The position numbers were made by a program, and so were the translations under genes. 64,000 bases of DNA, taken from positions 13,147-77,146 of the forward strand of contig CAYYLL010000012.1 of NCBI GenBank assembly GCA_964472525.1. Reading direction: 5' to 3'. The notes below the pieces were generated by a model that worked only from the letters and a program-made list of their open reading frames with translations, did not search any database and was not told the DNA's origin. Of this stretch, positions 33,902 through 42,740 are shown piece after piece. This DNA is from SZUA-37 sp964472525. GTDB taxonomy: Bacteria > Pseudomonadota > Gammaproteobacteria > UBA6429 > Thiohalophilaceae. Every line of letters begins with the position of its first letter. Position 1 is the first letter of the stretch.

Positions 33902-34819
33902 ATGAAACTAATACGACATATTCTAAGTCACCTATTATTAATTACCGTCTTATTTGGGCTGGTTGCAATATATTATTACCGTTATCAGGTTTTACCAAAT
34001 AACTATGCTCAAAAAATTGATGCCTATGCAGAAAAGATATATCCAAAATTAAGAAAATTTGTTAAGACTGAGCCACAAAATTCTAATATTAGGCAGGCTG
34101 CCATAAAACCTTTAAAGGATAAAGGGTTGGAAAAAACTGAAAAACAACCAGTTGAATCTGAAGTGATTGAAGTCACACCAACTGAAATTGTAGTGGAAGA
34201 TAAATTAGTAATGCCGAATGAAACTGTCATGGTTGATCAAGTGGTAAAAAAAGAACAACCACCAGAGAAGAAACAAGCAGAACAACAAGCTATAAATAAT
34301 TCTGAAACTGAAAATATACTTCCAAATACAAATCTAGACATTCCCATGGCGAAAGAAGAAAAACCACAACAACCCATAATTAAGCAACAGGACATAACAG
34401 AAAAATTAAAACCAGACGTTCCTTCTGTGGTTTCTGATGATGTAGCTCAATCTGCCGACACCGAAAATAATCTGACAACCGATAAAGAAGCCGCAAGTGT
34501 GAATGACTTGTTGCGTTCTGCCCGCAGTGCTTTCCATAAAGGCAAACTGGATGTTTCAATAGAAAAATATACTGAATTAATTGAGCTGGAAAATGATGAA
34601 GCTGATTTTTATGGCGAGTTAGGTAATGTTTATTATGCGATGGGGAAATGGGCTAAAGCAGGGGTTGCGTATTATGAAGCTGTAACACGTTTAATTGAGG
34701 AAAAGAAGTTTGCACAAGTTGCCTATTTGCAACGTGTTATTCAGGGGCTTGATGTGGAGCGTGCAAAGAAACTAGCTGAACAATTAAGCAGTCTTAATCA
34801 GGCTGCTTTGCGACAATAA
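33902..34819 (+). CDS. single-TM protein with disordered linker and C-terminal TPR
   Basis: 305 residues from ATG 33902 (GAGGA ribosome site). One N-terminal membrane segment (about 7-26), a Lys/Glu/Gln/Pro-rich linker of roughly 160 residues, then TPR-like helices (LRSARSAFHKGKLDVSIEKYTELIELE; YGELGNVYYAMGKWAKAGVAYYEAV). The TPR domain would lie in the periplasm. Such proteins scaffold complexes. Overall composition resembles envelope proteins that span the periplasm. It follows the ParA-like gene by 11 bases. Confidence 0.75.
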   Translation: MKLIRHILSHLLLITVLFGLVAIYYYRYQVLPNNYAQKIDAYAEKIYPKLRKFVKTEPQNSNIRQAAIKPLKDKGLEKTEKQPVESEVIEVTPTEIVVEDKLVMPNETVMVDQVVKKEQPPEKKQAEQQAINNSETENILPNTNLDIPMAKEEKPQQPIIKQQDITEKLKPDVPSVVSDDVAQSADTENNLTTDKEAASVNDLLRSARSAFHKGKLDVSIEKYTELIELENDEADFYGELGNVYYAMGKWAKAGVAYYEAVTRLIEEKKFAQVAYLQRVIQGLDVERAKKLAEQLSSLNQAALRQ

Positions 34820-34849
34820 ATTTAATTGTAGTACATAAGAGAGAAGTTA

Positions 34850-35395
34850 ATGAATGATAAAAAAAATAGTTCTACACCGTGTGATGGTAGCGTTGACGGC
34901 TGCCATGGTGATGTTGATAACTGTGGGAAAGATCCACAAGAGTGTCATGCGAACTCCTCTTTTGCTAAAAAAGATGGAGATGAAAATATGGATGATTGTC
35001 TTGGTAAAAGTCTCGAGCAACTGTCTTCTGCTTTTATGGCAAGTGCAAAACGCTGGGAAATGATAGTTTATCCTGCATTATTTGCTTTTATTCTACTGGC
35101 GGCTTACGGGTTTTTTCTTATATTTAGTTTAACGAAAGATATTGCGCGTGTTGCCGATGATATGGGTGAAATTACACAACATATGGCGCAGATATCTACA
35201 CAGGTAAATACGATTTCAAAAAACATGGTTGTGATGACGCAAACACTGGATAGCCAGTTAGTGAGCATGAAGGATATGGTCTATCAGGTGCGCGGTATGA
35301 ATATATCTATCAATCAAATGCGCTATGATTTTTCTGTATTAAATAATAGTGTATCTCGACCTATGTCGTTTATGAATACATTTATGCCATGGTGA
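34850..35395 (+). CDS. single-TM protein with an N-terminal cysteine ladder and a coiled coil
   Basis: 181 residues. The soluble N-terminus has four cysteines spaced exactly seven residues apart (C-x6-C-x6-C-x6-C, residues about 11-32), with His directly after the second and fourth, suggesting a metal site; a fifth Cys follows near residue 50. One membrane helix (about 73-95, MIVYPALFAFILLAAYGFFLIF) precedes a heptad-like coiled coil (IARVADDMGEITQHMAQISTQ) and a Met/Phe-rich end. With no signal peptide the cysteine part is likely cytoplasmic and the coiled coil periplasmic. Function unknown. Confidence 0.72.
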   Translation: MNDKKNSSTPCDGSVDGCHGDVDNCGKDPQECHANSSFAKKDGDENMDDCLGKSLEQLSSAFMASAKRWEMIVYPALFAFILLAAYGFFLIFSLTKDIARVADDMGEITQHMAQISTQVNTISKNMVVMTQTLDSQLVSMKDMVYQVRGMNISINQMRYDFSVLNNSVSRPMSFMNTFMPW

Positions 35396-35444
35396 GGGTA
35401 TTTAATTGTTACTTATTTTTTAAATAATATTGGAGGATCCGATT

Positions 35445-36137
35445 ATGGAACCAGAATCCCATTCAAATTCAAAAGAAAGTGATGTTCAAGATAAGCAAGA
35501 ACATATTAAACAAAGACTCAAAGATTTGGGCGTTTCAGAAGATTCTGAAAGGCCAAAGAAAAACTGGTTTAAACAATATGGAAACTATTTTTTAATTATT
35601 ATTGTGGCACTATTGGTTGTTGCTTATTGGGCTGAATATAAGAATCAAGATGACCATTCTGTGAAAAAAATGGCTAAAGAAAGCACATCGGTTAAACAAA
35701 CGGAACATTTAAGTATTCCCAGTTCTCAAGCTGAGCACAAAATACCACTGAATAATCAGAAATTTTCATGGGAACAATACAATGCAATCCAACAAAAAAG
35801 AATGCAACAGGCATGGGAACAACAAAAAATACGTCAACAAGCATGGCGAAAACAAGTAACAGAACGACGTAAAAAGGATTGGCTAGCGTGGCAGCAGTGG
35901 TTGAAGCAACAGCAAGCTTTGAGACAAACATATGGTGCGAGTAAAGAAAATAGAACAGCTTATAATCGTAATCCTAACTATGCAAGAGGTTACCCATTTA
36001 GATCGGGCCATATGCAAGGCTCGTCTAATGGAGTAAATCAATCGCGGCGAGATCCATATAATATGCCAAATCCTCCGTATTATCAGGTTCCGCCTAATTA
36101 CCCTAGGCCTTATTATAATGGCCGGCAATGGTATTAA
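35445..36137 (+). CDS. single-TM protein with Trp/Gln/Arg-rich extracytoplasmic region
   Basis: 230 residues from ATG 35445, with a strong TGGAGGA ribosome site. A charged N-terminus precedes a membrane segment (about 47-63). The remainder is a helix-prone Trp/Gln/Arg/Lys-rich stretch (KRMQQAWEQQKIRQQAWRKQV) and a Pro/Tyr/Asn-rich tail (PPYYQVPPNYPRPYY). The tail composition echoes the exported proteins at 30453 and 31171. It could anchor those proteins to the inner membrane by similar low-complexity contacts; this is inference. Confidence 0.72.
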   Translation: MEPESHSNSKESDVQDKQEHIKQRLKDLGVSEDSERPKKNWFKQYGNYFLIIIVALLVVAYWAEYKNQDDHSVKKMAKESTSVKQTEHLSIPSSQAEHKIPLNNQKFSWEQYNAIQQKRMQQAWEQQKIRQQAWRKQVTERRKKDWLAWQQWLKQQQALRQTYGASKENRTAYNRNPNYARGYPFRSGHMQGSSNGVNQSRRDPYNMPNPPYYQVPPNYPRPYYNGRQWY

Positions 36138-36173
36138 TATAGTAAATGCCAATAACCCTTAAAGGCTGGATAT

Positions 36174-36761
36174 ATGAATATAATTAAAAATATTTTTTCT
36201 CTTATTGGATTCGCAGTGGTTGTTGTATTGTTTGTATTGATCTATAAGTTGGAGCCTGCTTACCACACCTTTATGGGCTTTGATGATATGGCATTAACGA
36301 CCTATAAAAAATTGGCAACCTCTATTCTGAAAACGGGTAATGCTGCAGAAGCAACGGTATGGAAAATAAAAGTTCAAGATGGATTAACAACCGATGATGT
36401 AGAAGAAACTATGCGCTCAGTTGCTAATGGGTACAATATAAAAAATGTAGGTGAATTACCTTTATCTAAACAGGTCGAAGCCATGAGTGGCAAGCCTTTT
36501 CGCTGCTTAAAGATATTTATGTTTTGTAATGCATTAACGGCTGCGAAAATGGTTGATTATAGTGATTCGTTCTCAGCATACCTGCCTTGTCGAATTACGT
36601 TAGTTGAAGATAAGCAGGGACAGTTGTGGCTATATAGTTTAAATATGGACTTAATGATTTATGGAGGAACACCACTACCTGTAAAGCTGAAGCAAGAAGC
36701 ATTAAAAGTGAAAATGATAATTCAGAATATTATGGCGCGTGGTGCATCCGGTGAATTTTAG
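36174..36761 (+). CDS. membrane-anchored DUF302-family protein
   Basis: 195 residues. N-terminal membrane segment (about 7-24), then a DUF302-like domain: VEETMRSVANGYNIKNVGELPL, CLKIFMFCNALTAAKMVDYS, and SAYLPCRITLVEDKQGQLWL. DUF302 proteins occur near sulfur-metabolism genes in several lineages, and their function is unproved. Three cysteines in the domain could be functional. It is tightly packed with neighbours (36 bases before, 14 after). Confidence 0.78.
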   Translation: MNIIKNIFSLIGFAVVVVLFVLIYKLEPAYHTFMGFDDMALTTYKKLATSILKTGNAAEATVWKIKVQDGLTTDDVEETMRSVANGYNIKNVGELPLSKQVEAMSGKPFRCLKIFMFCNALTAAKMVDYSDSFSAYLPCRITLVEDKQGQLWLYSLNMDLMIYGGTPLPVKLKQEALKVKMIIQNIMARGASGEF

Positions 36762-36775
36762 ACGAGGCAGTTCTT

Positions 36776-37564
36776 ATGAGTGTTTGTAATGATAAAAACA
36801 ATGACAAGTCGTCAACCAGTCGGCAGCTTTTCAGGCATGTTAAAAAATCTGAGACGGAGATGACCGATGTTCGTGATTTGATGCTGGATATATTGGGCCA
36901 ATACCAGAAAATGGATAAAATTGGTTTTTCTTTAGGGCTGCTAGACAAGACATCCTCTTTTTCTGATGCTGTATCCTGGTGTTCTATTATCGGAAAGCTG
37001 GATCATAATAAACAAACTTTGGACAAGATGAGCCAATCTCATCTGGTTAAAATAGTGGATTATCTGGATGAATTAACAACGACATTTAATGAGCAGGTTG
37101 TAATAAAAATACAGCAGTATCGAGATTTATGGATGAAAAAAGTTTTGTTATGGGATTTGCTTTTATTTGCTTCTTTAATATTAGCCACAGTAATAGGGTT
37201 TTATTGGACTGGTGAAGGCTTTGCTAGTAATAATTATATTGAACTAATTAAACAGCGCCCAATATTTTTATCACTAATAGTATCTTTGGTTGTGATAGCC
37301 TTGTTTGTTTTTCATTTTTTTATTCGAAGGAATGTAATAAGTAATATATTAAAAAATTTGGAGGACACGTTGTCCCCCGGAATGAGTTTACGGAATACAT
37401 TAAATTATAACACCCGAGTTCGTCATAGCATTTTTCGCCCTGTACCCGTGGGTTGGAATTATGTTCAAAAGCAACGTATAGAATCAATTTCTAGAAAAAT
37501 AATAGAGATACGTGATAAATTAGGTGATGTTTTGGCCAGTTCTGCCAGCGGTGAGATTGCGTAA
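36776..37564 (+). CDS. two-TM protein of unknown function, last gene of the run
   Basis: 262 residues, GAGG ribosome site. A soluble helical N-terminal part of about 120 residues precedes two membrane helices (about 125-145 and 163-183) and a basic C-terminal helical part (RRNVISNILKNLEDTL; ESISRKIIEIRDKLG). No known domain recognised. It ends 97 bases before modA, the first wider gap after the cluster's internal spacings apart from the 191-base gap before the sulfur-globule-like gene. Confidence 0.68.
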   Translation: MSVCNDKNNDKSSTSRQLFRHVKKSETEMTDVRDLMLDILGQYQKMDKIGFSLGLLDKTSSFSDAVSWCSIIGKLDHNKQTLDKMSQSHLVKIVDYLDELTTTFNEQVVIKIQQYRDLWMKKVLLWDLLLFASLILATVIGFYWTGEGFASNNYIELIKQRPIFLSLIVSLVVIALFVFHFFIRRNVISNILKNLEDTLSPGMSLRNTLNYNTRVRHSIFRPVPVGWNYVQKQRIESISRKIIEIRDKLGDVLASSASGEIA

Positions 37565-37660
37565 TATATTTATTGGCAAGTTTCTATTTATTATTTGAGT
37601 TTTTTTTAACTAAAATTAGAGTATAGTATTGGGTTGTTGACTAGTTCTTGTGGTTTAAGC

Positions 37661-38437
37661 ATGTGCCGAATAAATAATCCCCGGTTATTTTTATTTCCCA
37701 TACTTGTTTTTATTGTGTTGTTCAGTAAAAACTTGCTGGCGGATGATCTTCGCGTGGCGGTGGCGAGTAACTTCTCTAGTACAATGGCTTCGATTATTCA
37801 AAAATTTGAAGCAGCAACAAATTATAAAGTAAAACAAATTGTTGGCTCGACAGGAAAACTTTATGCACAAATAAAGAATGGGGCTCCCTATGATATTTTC
37901 TTTGCGGCAGACTCTCGTCGCCCGAAATTATTAGAAAAAGAAAAGCGAACGATAGCCGGAACTCGTTTTACCTATGCAAAGGGACAATTAATTCTATGGA
38001 GTCCTGAAAAAAATTATATTAACAAGAATACTGATATTTTTTTATTAATACGAACCGGGAAATTAAAATTCAGATGGTTTGCTATTGCAAACCCAAAACT
38101 TGCACCGTATGGTCAAGCGGCCAAAGAAGTATTGTTAAAACATGGGGTATGGAAGCCATTAGCCGGTCGGCTTGTTCGTGGTGAAAATATTGGTCAAACA
38201 TTTCAATTTATTAAAAGTGGTAATGCAAAGTTGGGTTTTATTGCCTATTCCCAAGTTAAAAATTCTCAACAACCGATTAGTGGATCATATTGGCTTGTTC
38301 CCCCGTTGGACTATCAGCCTATTGTTCAACAGGCTGTTTTATTAAAAGACAGTAATGCAGCACACGCATTTATAAGCTTTGTTCAAAGTAAAAAAATATC
38401 ACAACTGATCCGTGATCATGGGTACGGTATTCATTAA
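37661..38437 (+). CDS. modA: molybdate ABC transporter, periplasmic binding protein ModA
   Basis: 258 residues from ATG 37661; the upstream TTG in the same frame adds only a poor leader. Signal peptide about 1-28. Substrate-pocket segments typical of ModA: VAVASNFSSTMASI, IVGSTGKLYAQIKNGAPYDIFFAAD and RLVRGENIGQTFQFI. TAA overlaps the modB ATG. Molybdate uptake supplies molybdopterin enzymes such as sulfite or nitrate-related oxidoreductases, none of which is in this window. Confidence 0.9.
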   Translation: MCRINNPRLFLFPILVFIVLFSKNLLADDLRVAVASNFSSTMASIIQKFEAATNYKVKQIVGSTGKLYAQIKNGAPYDIFFAADSRRPKLLEKEKRTIAGTRFTYAKGQLILWSPEKNYINKNTDIFLLIRTGKLKFRWFAIANPKLAPYGQAAKEVLLKHGVWKPLAGRLVRGENIGQTFQFIKSGNAKLGFIAYSQVKNSQQPISGSYWLVPPLDYQPIVQQAVLLKDSNAAHAFISFVQSKKISQLIRDHGYGIH

Positions 38438-39126
38438 TGTTAGCTGAATCCGATCTGATTGCATTAGCCATTACTGTTAAATTAGCGGTTATCACAACGA
38501 TTATTCTTTTATTAATCGGTACTCCCGTGGCATGGTGGTTAGCTAAATCTCGTTGGCGATATAAATTTATAGCTGAAGCTCTTGTTGCCTTGCCTTTAGT
38601 TTTACCCCCCACCGTATTGGGTTTTTATCTTCTTGTTGCTCTGGGGCCAAATGGGCCTGTTGGTGCGGCAATGACGTTTTTAGGCCTTGAACCGCTCGCC
38701 TTTACCTTCACGGGGCTGGTGATTGGTTCTGTTATTTATTCAATGCCTTTTGTTATTCAACCCCTACAAAATACGTTTGCTGCGATTGGCCAACGCCCAT
38801 TAGATGTGGCGGCAACTTTAGGTGCTTCATCACTCGACAGATTTTTTACCATTGTTATCCCATTAGCTCGCCCGGGGTTTTTTACCGCAGCCGTTCTGGG
38901 GTTTGCTCATACGATTGGTGAATTTGGTGTGGTGTTAATGATAGGTGGAAATATACCGGGTAAGACTCAGGTTATATCTATTGCTATTTATGATCATGTT
39001 GAAAGTCTGGAATATAGCAATGCACATTGGTTGTCCGCAATGTTGGTGTTACTGGCATTTATTTTACTTATTTCCGTTTATGCTTTTAATAAAAAATTAG
39101 CGCGTAACGAAGGTTATCGTCTATGA
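38437..39126 (+). CDS. modB: molybdate ABC transporter permease ModB
   Basis: 229 residues, five or six membrane helices. The EAA-type loop is visible (DVAATLGASSLDRFFTIVIPLARPG), with LVLPPTVLGFYLL and HTIGEFGVVLMIGGNIPG, typical of ModB. It overlaps modC by four bases (ATGA), indicating coupling. Confidence 0.95.
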   Translation: MLAESDLIALAITVKLAVITTIILLLIGTPVAWWLAKSRWRYKFIAEALVALPLVLPPTVLGFYLLVALGPNGPVGAAMTFLGLEPLAFTFTGLVIGSVIYSMPFVIQPLQNTFAAIGQRPLDVAATLGASSLDRFFTIVIPLARPGFFTAAVLGFAHTIGEFGVVLMIGGNIPGKTQVISIAIYDHVESLEYSNAHWLSAMLVLLAFILLISVYAFNKKLARNEGYRL

Positions 39127-40190
39127 GCATTAATGCACAGTTCCATCTAGTGCGAGAAGACTTTTCTCTGGATGTCGATTTTGTTATTCCTTCCAAAGGT
39201 ATCACGGCGGTATTTGGCCCATCGGGTTGTGGCAAGACAACCTTATTACGCCTAATAGCCGGGTTGGATTACTGTAACAATGGATTTTTAAAAGTGGGGG
39301 ATACATTGTGGCAGGATACATCTTTATTTTTTCCTGCTTATAAACGATCTATCGGTTATATTTTTCAGGAATCAAGTTTATTTGCACATTTAAATGTAGA
39401 ACAAAATATTGCATATGGTGCTAAACGTTCTCGCGCTATTAATCAGAAAGTTGCCGTCGATAAGGTGGTTGAACTTTTGGGTATTTCGCATCTGTTACAA
39501 CGAGATCCGCTTAAGCTTTCGGGGGGGGAAAGGCAACGAGTGGCCATTGCGCGTGCATTAGCGATTAGCCCCAGTTTATTATTAATGGATGAACCTCTCG
39601 CGGCACTGGATCAAAAACGTAAAGATGAATTTATGCCTTACCTTGAAGCGTTACATGAAGAATTGGATATCCCTGTTATCTATGTGAGTCATTCAAGCAT
39701 GGAAGTTTCGCGGTTAGCTGATCATTTGGTATTAATGGATTCAGGTCGTGTCGTTGCTTCGGGCGATATTCACGAGATGATGACGCGTCTTGATTTAACC
39801 ATCGCACATGATCATGATGCCGCAGCAATTATCGAAGCACGAGTGAGTGGCCATGATGAGCAATACCATTTAACCCATCTTGAATTTGCAGGTGGAACAA
39901 TCAGTGTGACTCAAAAGGCCTTACAAGTAGGGAACCCTGCAAGGCTGCGACTTGCCGCGCGTGATGTTAGCTTAACCTTAGCTCATCAATTGGATACCAG
40001 TATTCTTAATATTATCCCGGTCACTGTTGACGACATTATTGATGAAAGTCCAGCTCAGGTTTTAATACGGTTATCCGCGAACGGTGTGCCTATATTAAGT
40101 CGTATTACACGCAAATCGGCCAATGAGCTTGGTTTAAAGAAAGGTAAGCCTGTTTATGCACAAGTGAAGAGTGTTGCATTATTAAGTTAA
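39123..40190 (+). CDS. modC: molybdate ABC transporter ATPase ModC
   Basis: 355 residues. Walker A GPSGCGKTT, signature LSGGERQRVAIARAL, Walker B LLLMDEPLAALD and switch His in YVSHS. A C-terminal MOP/TOBE domain (from about 285) binds molybdate in ModC proteins. Its end overlaps the convergent cytochrome gene by four bases. Confidence 0.96.
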   Translation: MSINAQFHLVREDFSLDVDFVIPSKGITAVFGPSGCGKTTLLRLIAGLDYCNNGFLKVGDTLWQDTSLFFPAYKRSIGYIFQESSLFAHLNVEQNIAYGAKRSRAINQKVAVDKVVELLGISHLLQRDPLKLSGGERQRVAIARALAISPSLLLMDEPLAALDQKRKDEFMPYLEALHEELDIPVIYVSHSSMEVSRLADHLVLMDSGRVVASGDIHEMMTRLDLTIAHDHDAAAIIEARVSGHDEQYHLTHLEFAGGTISVTQKALQVGNPARLRLAARDVSLTLAHQLDTSILNIIPVTVDDIIDESPAQVLIRLSANGVPILSRITRKSANELGLKKGKPVYAQVKSVALLS

Positions 40191-40609
40191 TGAATACGAT
40201 ATCCTGCGTGGCAGGCAATACAGGCAGCGGTTACCTTATTTAAAGCTTTATATGCAGCGTCACGATCACCTTCTTGTGCTTTAAGTGCAAAGCGGCTTGC
40301 AGTTTTATGCATGTTTGTACCTGCTTGCCGCATTCCTTTTGGCATAAATTTTGCCATATGGCTTGCATTGTGTGAGGTTAGTGAAGTCATACCAAGTGTT
40401 TGTTCTGCTACATCGGCAGCTTTATCTAATTGTTGATTGCTCATTAAGAATAAAATTTCATTGATTGATTCTAAATGACCACGCATACTAGTCATCATGT
40501 GTTGTTGCATCATCCTGGGTAGCTTAACGAATTGACGTGTATCTTCTTTTGCGTGGCTAAAAAAAGATAAAGAGAATAAGAAAATAACAAGAGTTAATTT
40601 TTTTAACAT
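40187..40609 (-). CDS. cytochrome c'-like monoheme protein
   Basis: 140 residues. Signal peptide about 1-20 (SLSFFSHA|KE). One heme-binding motif, CIACH, at residues 130-134 near the C-terminus, as in class II (c') cytochromes, preceded by helical, Met-rich sequence (MMQQHMMTSMRGHLESI) consistent with a four-helix bundle. The protein should be a periplasmic heme carrier; c' proteins bind NO or CO in several bacteria. Function here unproved. Confidence 0.85.
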   Translation of the reverse strand: MLKKLTLVIFLFSLSFFSHAKEDTRQFVKLPRMMQQHMMTSMRGHLESINEILFLMSNQQLDKAADVAEQTLGMTSLTSHNASHMAKFMPKGMRQAGTNMHKTASRFALKAQEGDRDAAYKALNKVTAACIACHAGYRIH

Positions 40610-40630
40610 GTACGAGGTACTCTTAATTTA

Positions 40631-42571
40631 TTATTTATTAGCCCGGTTTTCAAGCAGTTCTTCAACGACAGCTGGATCGGCCAATGTACTAGTATCGCCT
40701 AATTCATCCACTTCATTAGCGGCAATTTTACGCAGAATACGCCGCATAATTTTGCCTGAACGGGTTTTAGGTAACGCCGGTGCCCATTGAATAATATCCG
40801 GTGAGGCAATCGGACCAATTTCATGGCGCACTAATTGAATCAATTCTTTACGTAATTCTTCAGTTGTTTCAATACCGGCAATGGGGGTGACATAGGCATA
40901 AATCCCTTGGCCTTTAATTTCATGCGGGTAACCGACAACCGCCGCTTCGGCAATGGCCTTGTGTAAAACAAGCGCGCTTTCAACTTCGGCAGTACCCATA
41001 CGATGTCCAGACACATTTAAAACGTCATCCATACGACCGGTAATCCAGTAGTCGCCGTCTTTATCACGGCGGGCACCGTCACCACTAAAATAATTGCCGG
41101 GGTAATCCGAAAAATAGGTTTGGATAAAACGATCGTGGTCACCATAAATACTGCGCATTTGACCGGGCCATGGATGGGTTATTACCAGTGCGCCTTGGGC
41201 AGGATTGCCTTCGACAATTTTACCGTCGGTATCCATTAGCGCCGGTTGCACGCCAAAGAAAGGACGCATTGCTGAACCGGGTTTAAGTGGGGTTGCGCCG
41301 GGTAAGGGCGTGAGCATATGGCCACCGGTTTCTGTTTGCCACCAAGTATCGACAATAGGGCAACGTTCTTCGCCTACGACACGGTAGTACCATTCCCATG
41401 CTTCAGGGTTAATTGGTTCGCCCACACTACCGAGTAAACGCAAACTGGCACGGCTAGTTTTAGTAACCGGATCATTACCTTCACGCATGAGTGCGCGAAT
41501 GGCTGTGGGTGCGGTATAAAAAACACTCACTTTGTGTTTATCAATCACCTCCCAAAAACGGGAAGCAGATGGATAGTTTGGTATACCTTCGAATGAAATG
41601 GTAGTGCTGCCAATAGCCAATGGTCCGTATACAAGGTAACTATGCCCGGTTACCCAGCCCACATCGGCGGTACACCAAAAAATGTCGCCATCGTGTAAGT
41701 CAAAGGTATATTTAGTGGTGATGGCTGCATAAAGGAGATAGCCGCCAGTGGTGTGCAACACACCTTTTGGTTTACCAGTAGAACCCGAGGTATAAAGAAT
41801 AAATAAGGGATCTTCAGCATCCATTTGTTCAGGTGGGCAATCGGCAGAAGCCTCGGCCATCAAATCGTGATACCAAACGTCAATTTTATTATTCCAGTTA
41901 ATATTGCCGCCGGTGCGTTTAACGGTGAGTACGGTATGCACATTAGGGCATTGTTCAACCGCTTTATCGGTATTGGCTTTGAGTGGAATTTTTTTACTGC
42001 CGCGAAGACCTTCATCGGCGGTAATCACAATTTGGCAGTCGGAATCCAGTATTCGGTCTTTAAGCGACTCCGGTGAAAAGCCACCAAAGACAACCGAATG
42101 TACCGCACCAATACGGGTACAGGCTAGCATGGCATAGGCGGCTTCTGGGATCATGGGCATATAGATGCAAACTCGGTCGCCTTTTTTAACCCCGCGTTTT
42201 TTTAAGACATTAGCCAGTTTGCTGACTTCCTGATGCAGTTCTTTGTAAGTGATTTTTTTATCATCGTTTGGATCATCACCTTCCCAGATAATGGCAACCT
42301 GATCGGCTCGTTTTTCCAGATGCCGGTCGATACAGTTATAACTGACATTCAGTTTTGCACCTTCAAACCAGCGGATGTGTCCTTTGCTGTAATCCCAATC
42401 AAGCACTTTGTCCCAAGGGCGAGACCAGTCGATAAAATCAGTCGCTTGTTCAGCCCAGAAACCATCCGGGTCACTCACTGAACGTTGATACATTTCCTTG
42501 TATTGCGCTTCGGTAATATTGGCAGTGGCTGCAAAATTTTCTTTGATTGGATAAACTTTTGCCTCGGACAT
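40631..42571 (-). CDS. acs: acetyl-CoA synthetase
   Basis: 646 residues. AMP-forming ligase motifs: YTSGSTGKPKGVLHTTGGY, WWQTETGGHMLTPLPG, GYPHEIKGQGIYAYV, and PKTRSGKIMRR near the end, where the Lys at about 607 is the regulatory acetylation site in this family. It converts acetate, ATP and CoA to acetyl-CoA. It stands alone, on the minus strand, just upstream of the cytochrome gene in the same direction. Confidence 0.97.
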   Translation of the reverse strand: MSEAKVYPIKENFAATANITEAQYKEMYQRSVSDPDGFWAEQATDFIDWSRPWDKVLDWDYSKGHIRWFEGAKLNVSYNCIDRHLEKRADQVAIIWEGDDPNDDKKITYKELHQEVSKLANVLKKRGVKKGDRVCIYMPMIPEAAYAMLACTRIGAVHSVVFGGFSPESLKDRILDSDCQIVITADEGLRGSKKIPLKANTDKAVEQCPNVHTVLTVKRTGGNINWNNKIDVWYHDLMAEASADCPPEQMDAEDPLFILYTSGSTGKPKGVLHTTGGYLLYAAITTKYTFDLHDGDIFWCTADVGWVTGHSYLVYGPLAIGSTTISFEGIPNYPSASRFWEVIDKHKVSVFYTAPTAIRALMREGNDPVTKTSRASLRLLGSVGEPINPEAWEWYYRVVGEERCPIVDTWWQTETGGHMLTPLPGATPLKPGSAMRPFFGVQPALMDTDGKIVEGNPAQGALVITHPWPGQMRSIYGDHDRFIQTYFSDYPGNYFSGDGARRDKDGDYWITGRMDDVLNVSGHRMGTAEVESALVLHKAIAEAAVVGYPHEIKGQGIYAYVTPIAGIETTEELRKELIQLVRHEIGPIASPDIIQWAPALPKTRSGKIMRRILRKIAANEVDELGDTSTLADPAVVEELLENRANK

Positions 42572-42740
42572 GATGACTCCTCAATTTAAAAGGCGTGGTT
42601 ATTATTTTTCATGGATAAAAATCTACTATAACCCATTGAATAATATATTAATTTAAGTTGTAAGGATTATAGTGTTATTAAATCGGTATTTTGCACCGAG
42701 GTCAATACGCAATTGTATTTTTGCATCAGCAATGCGTGCA

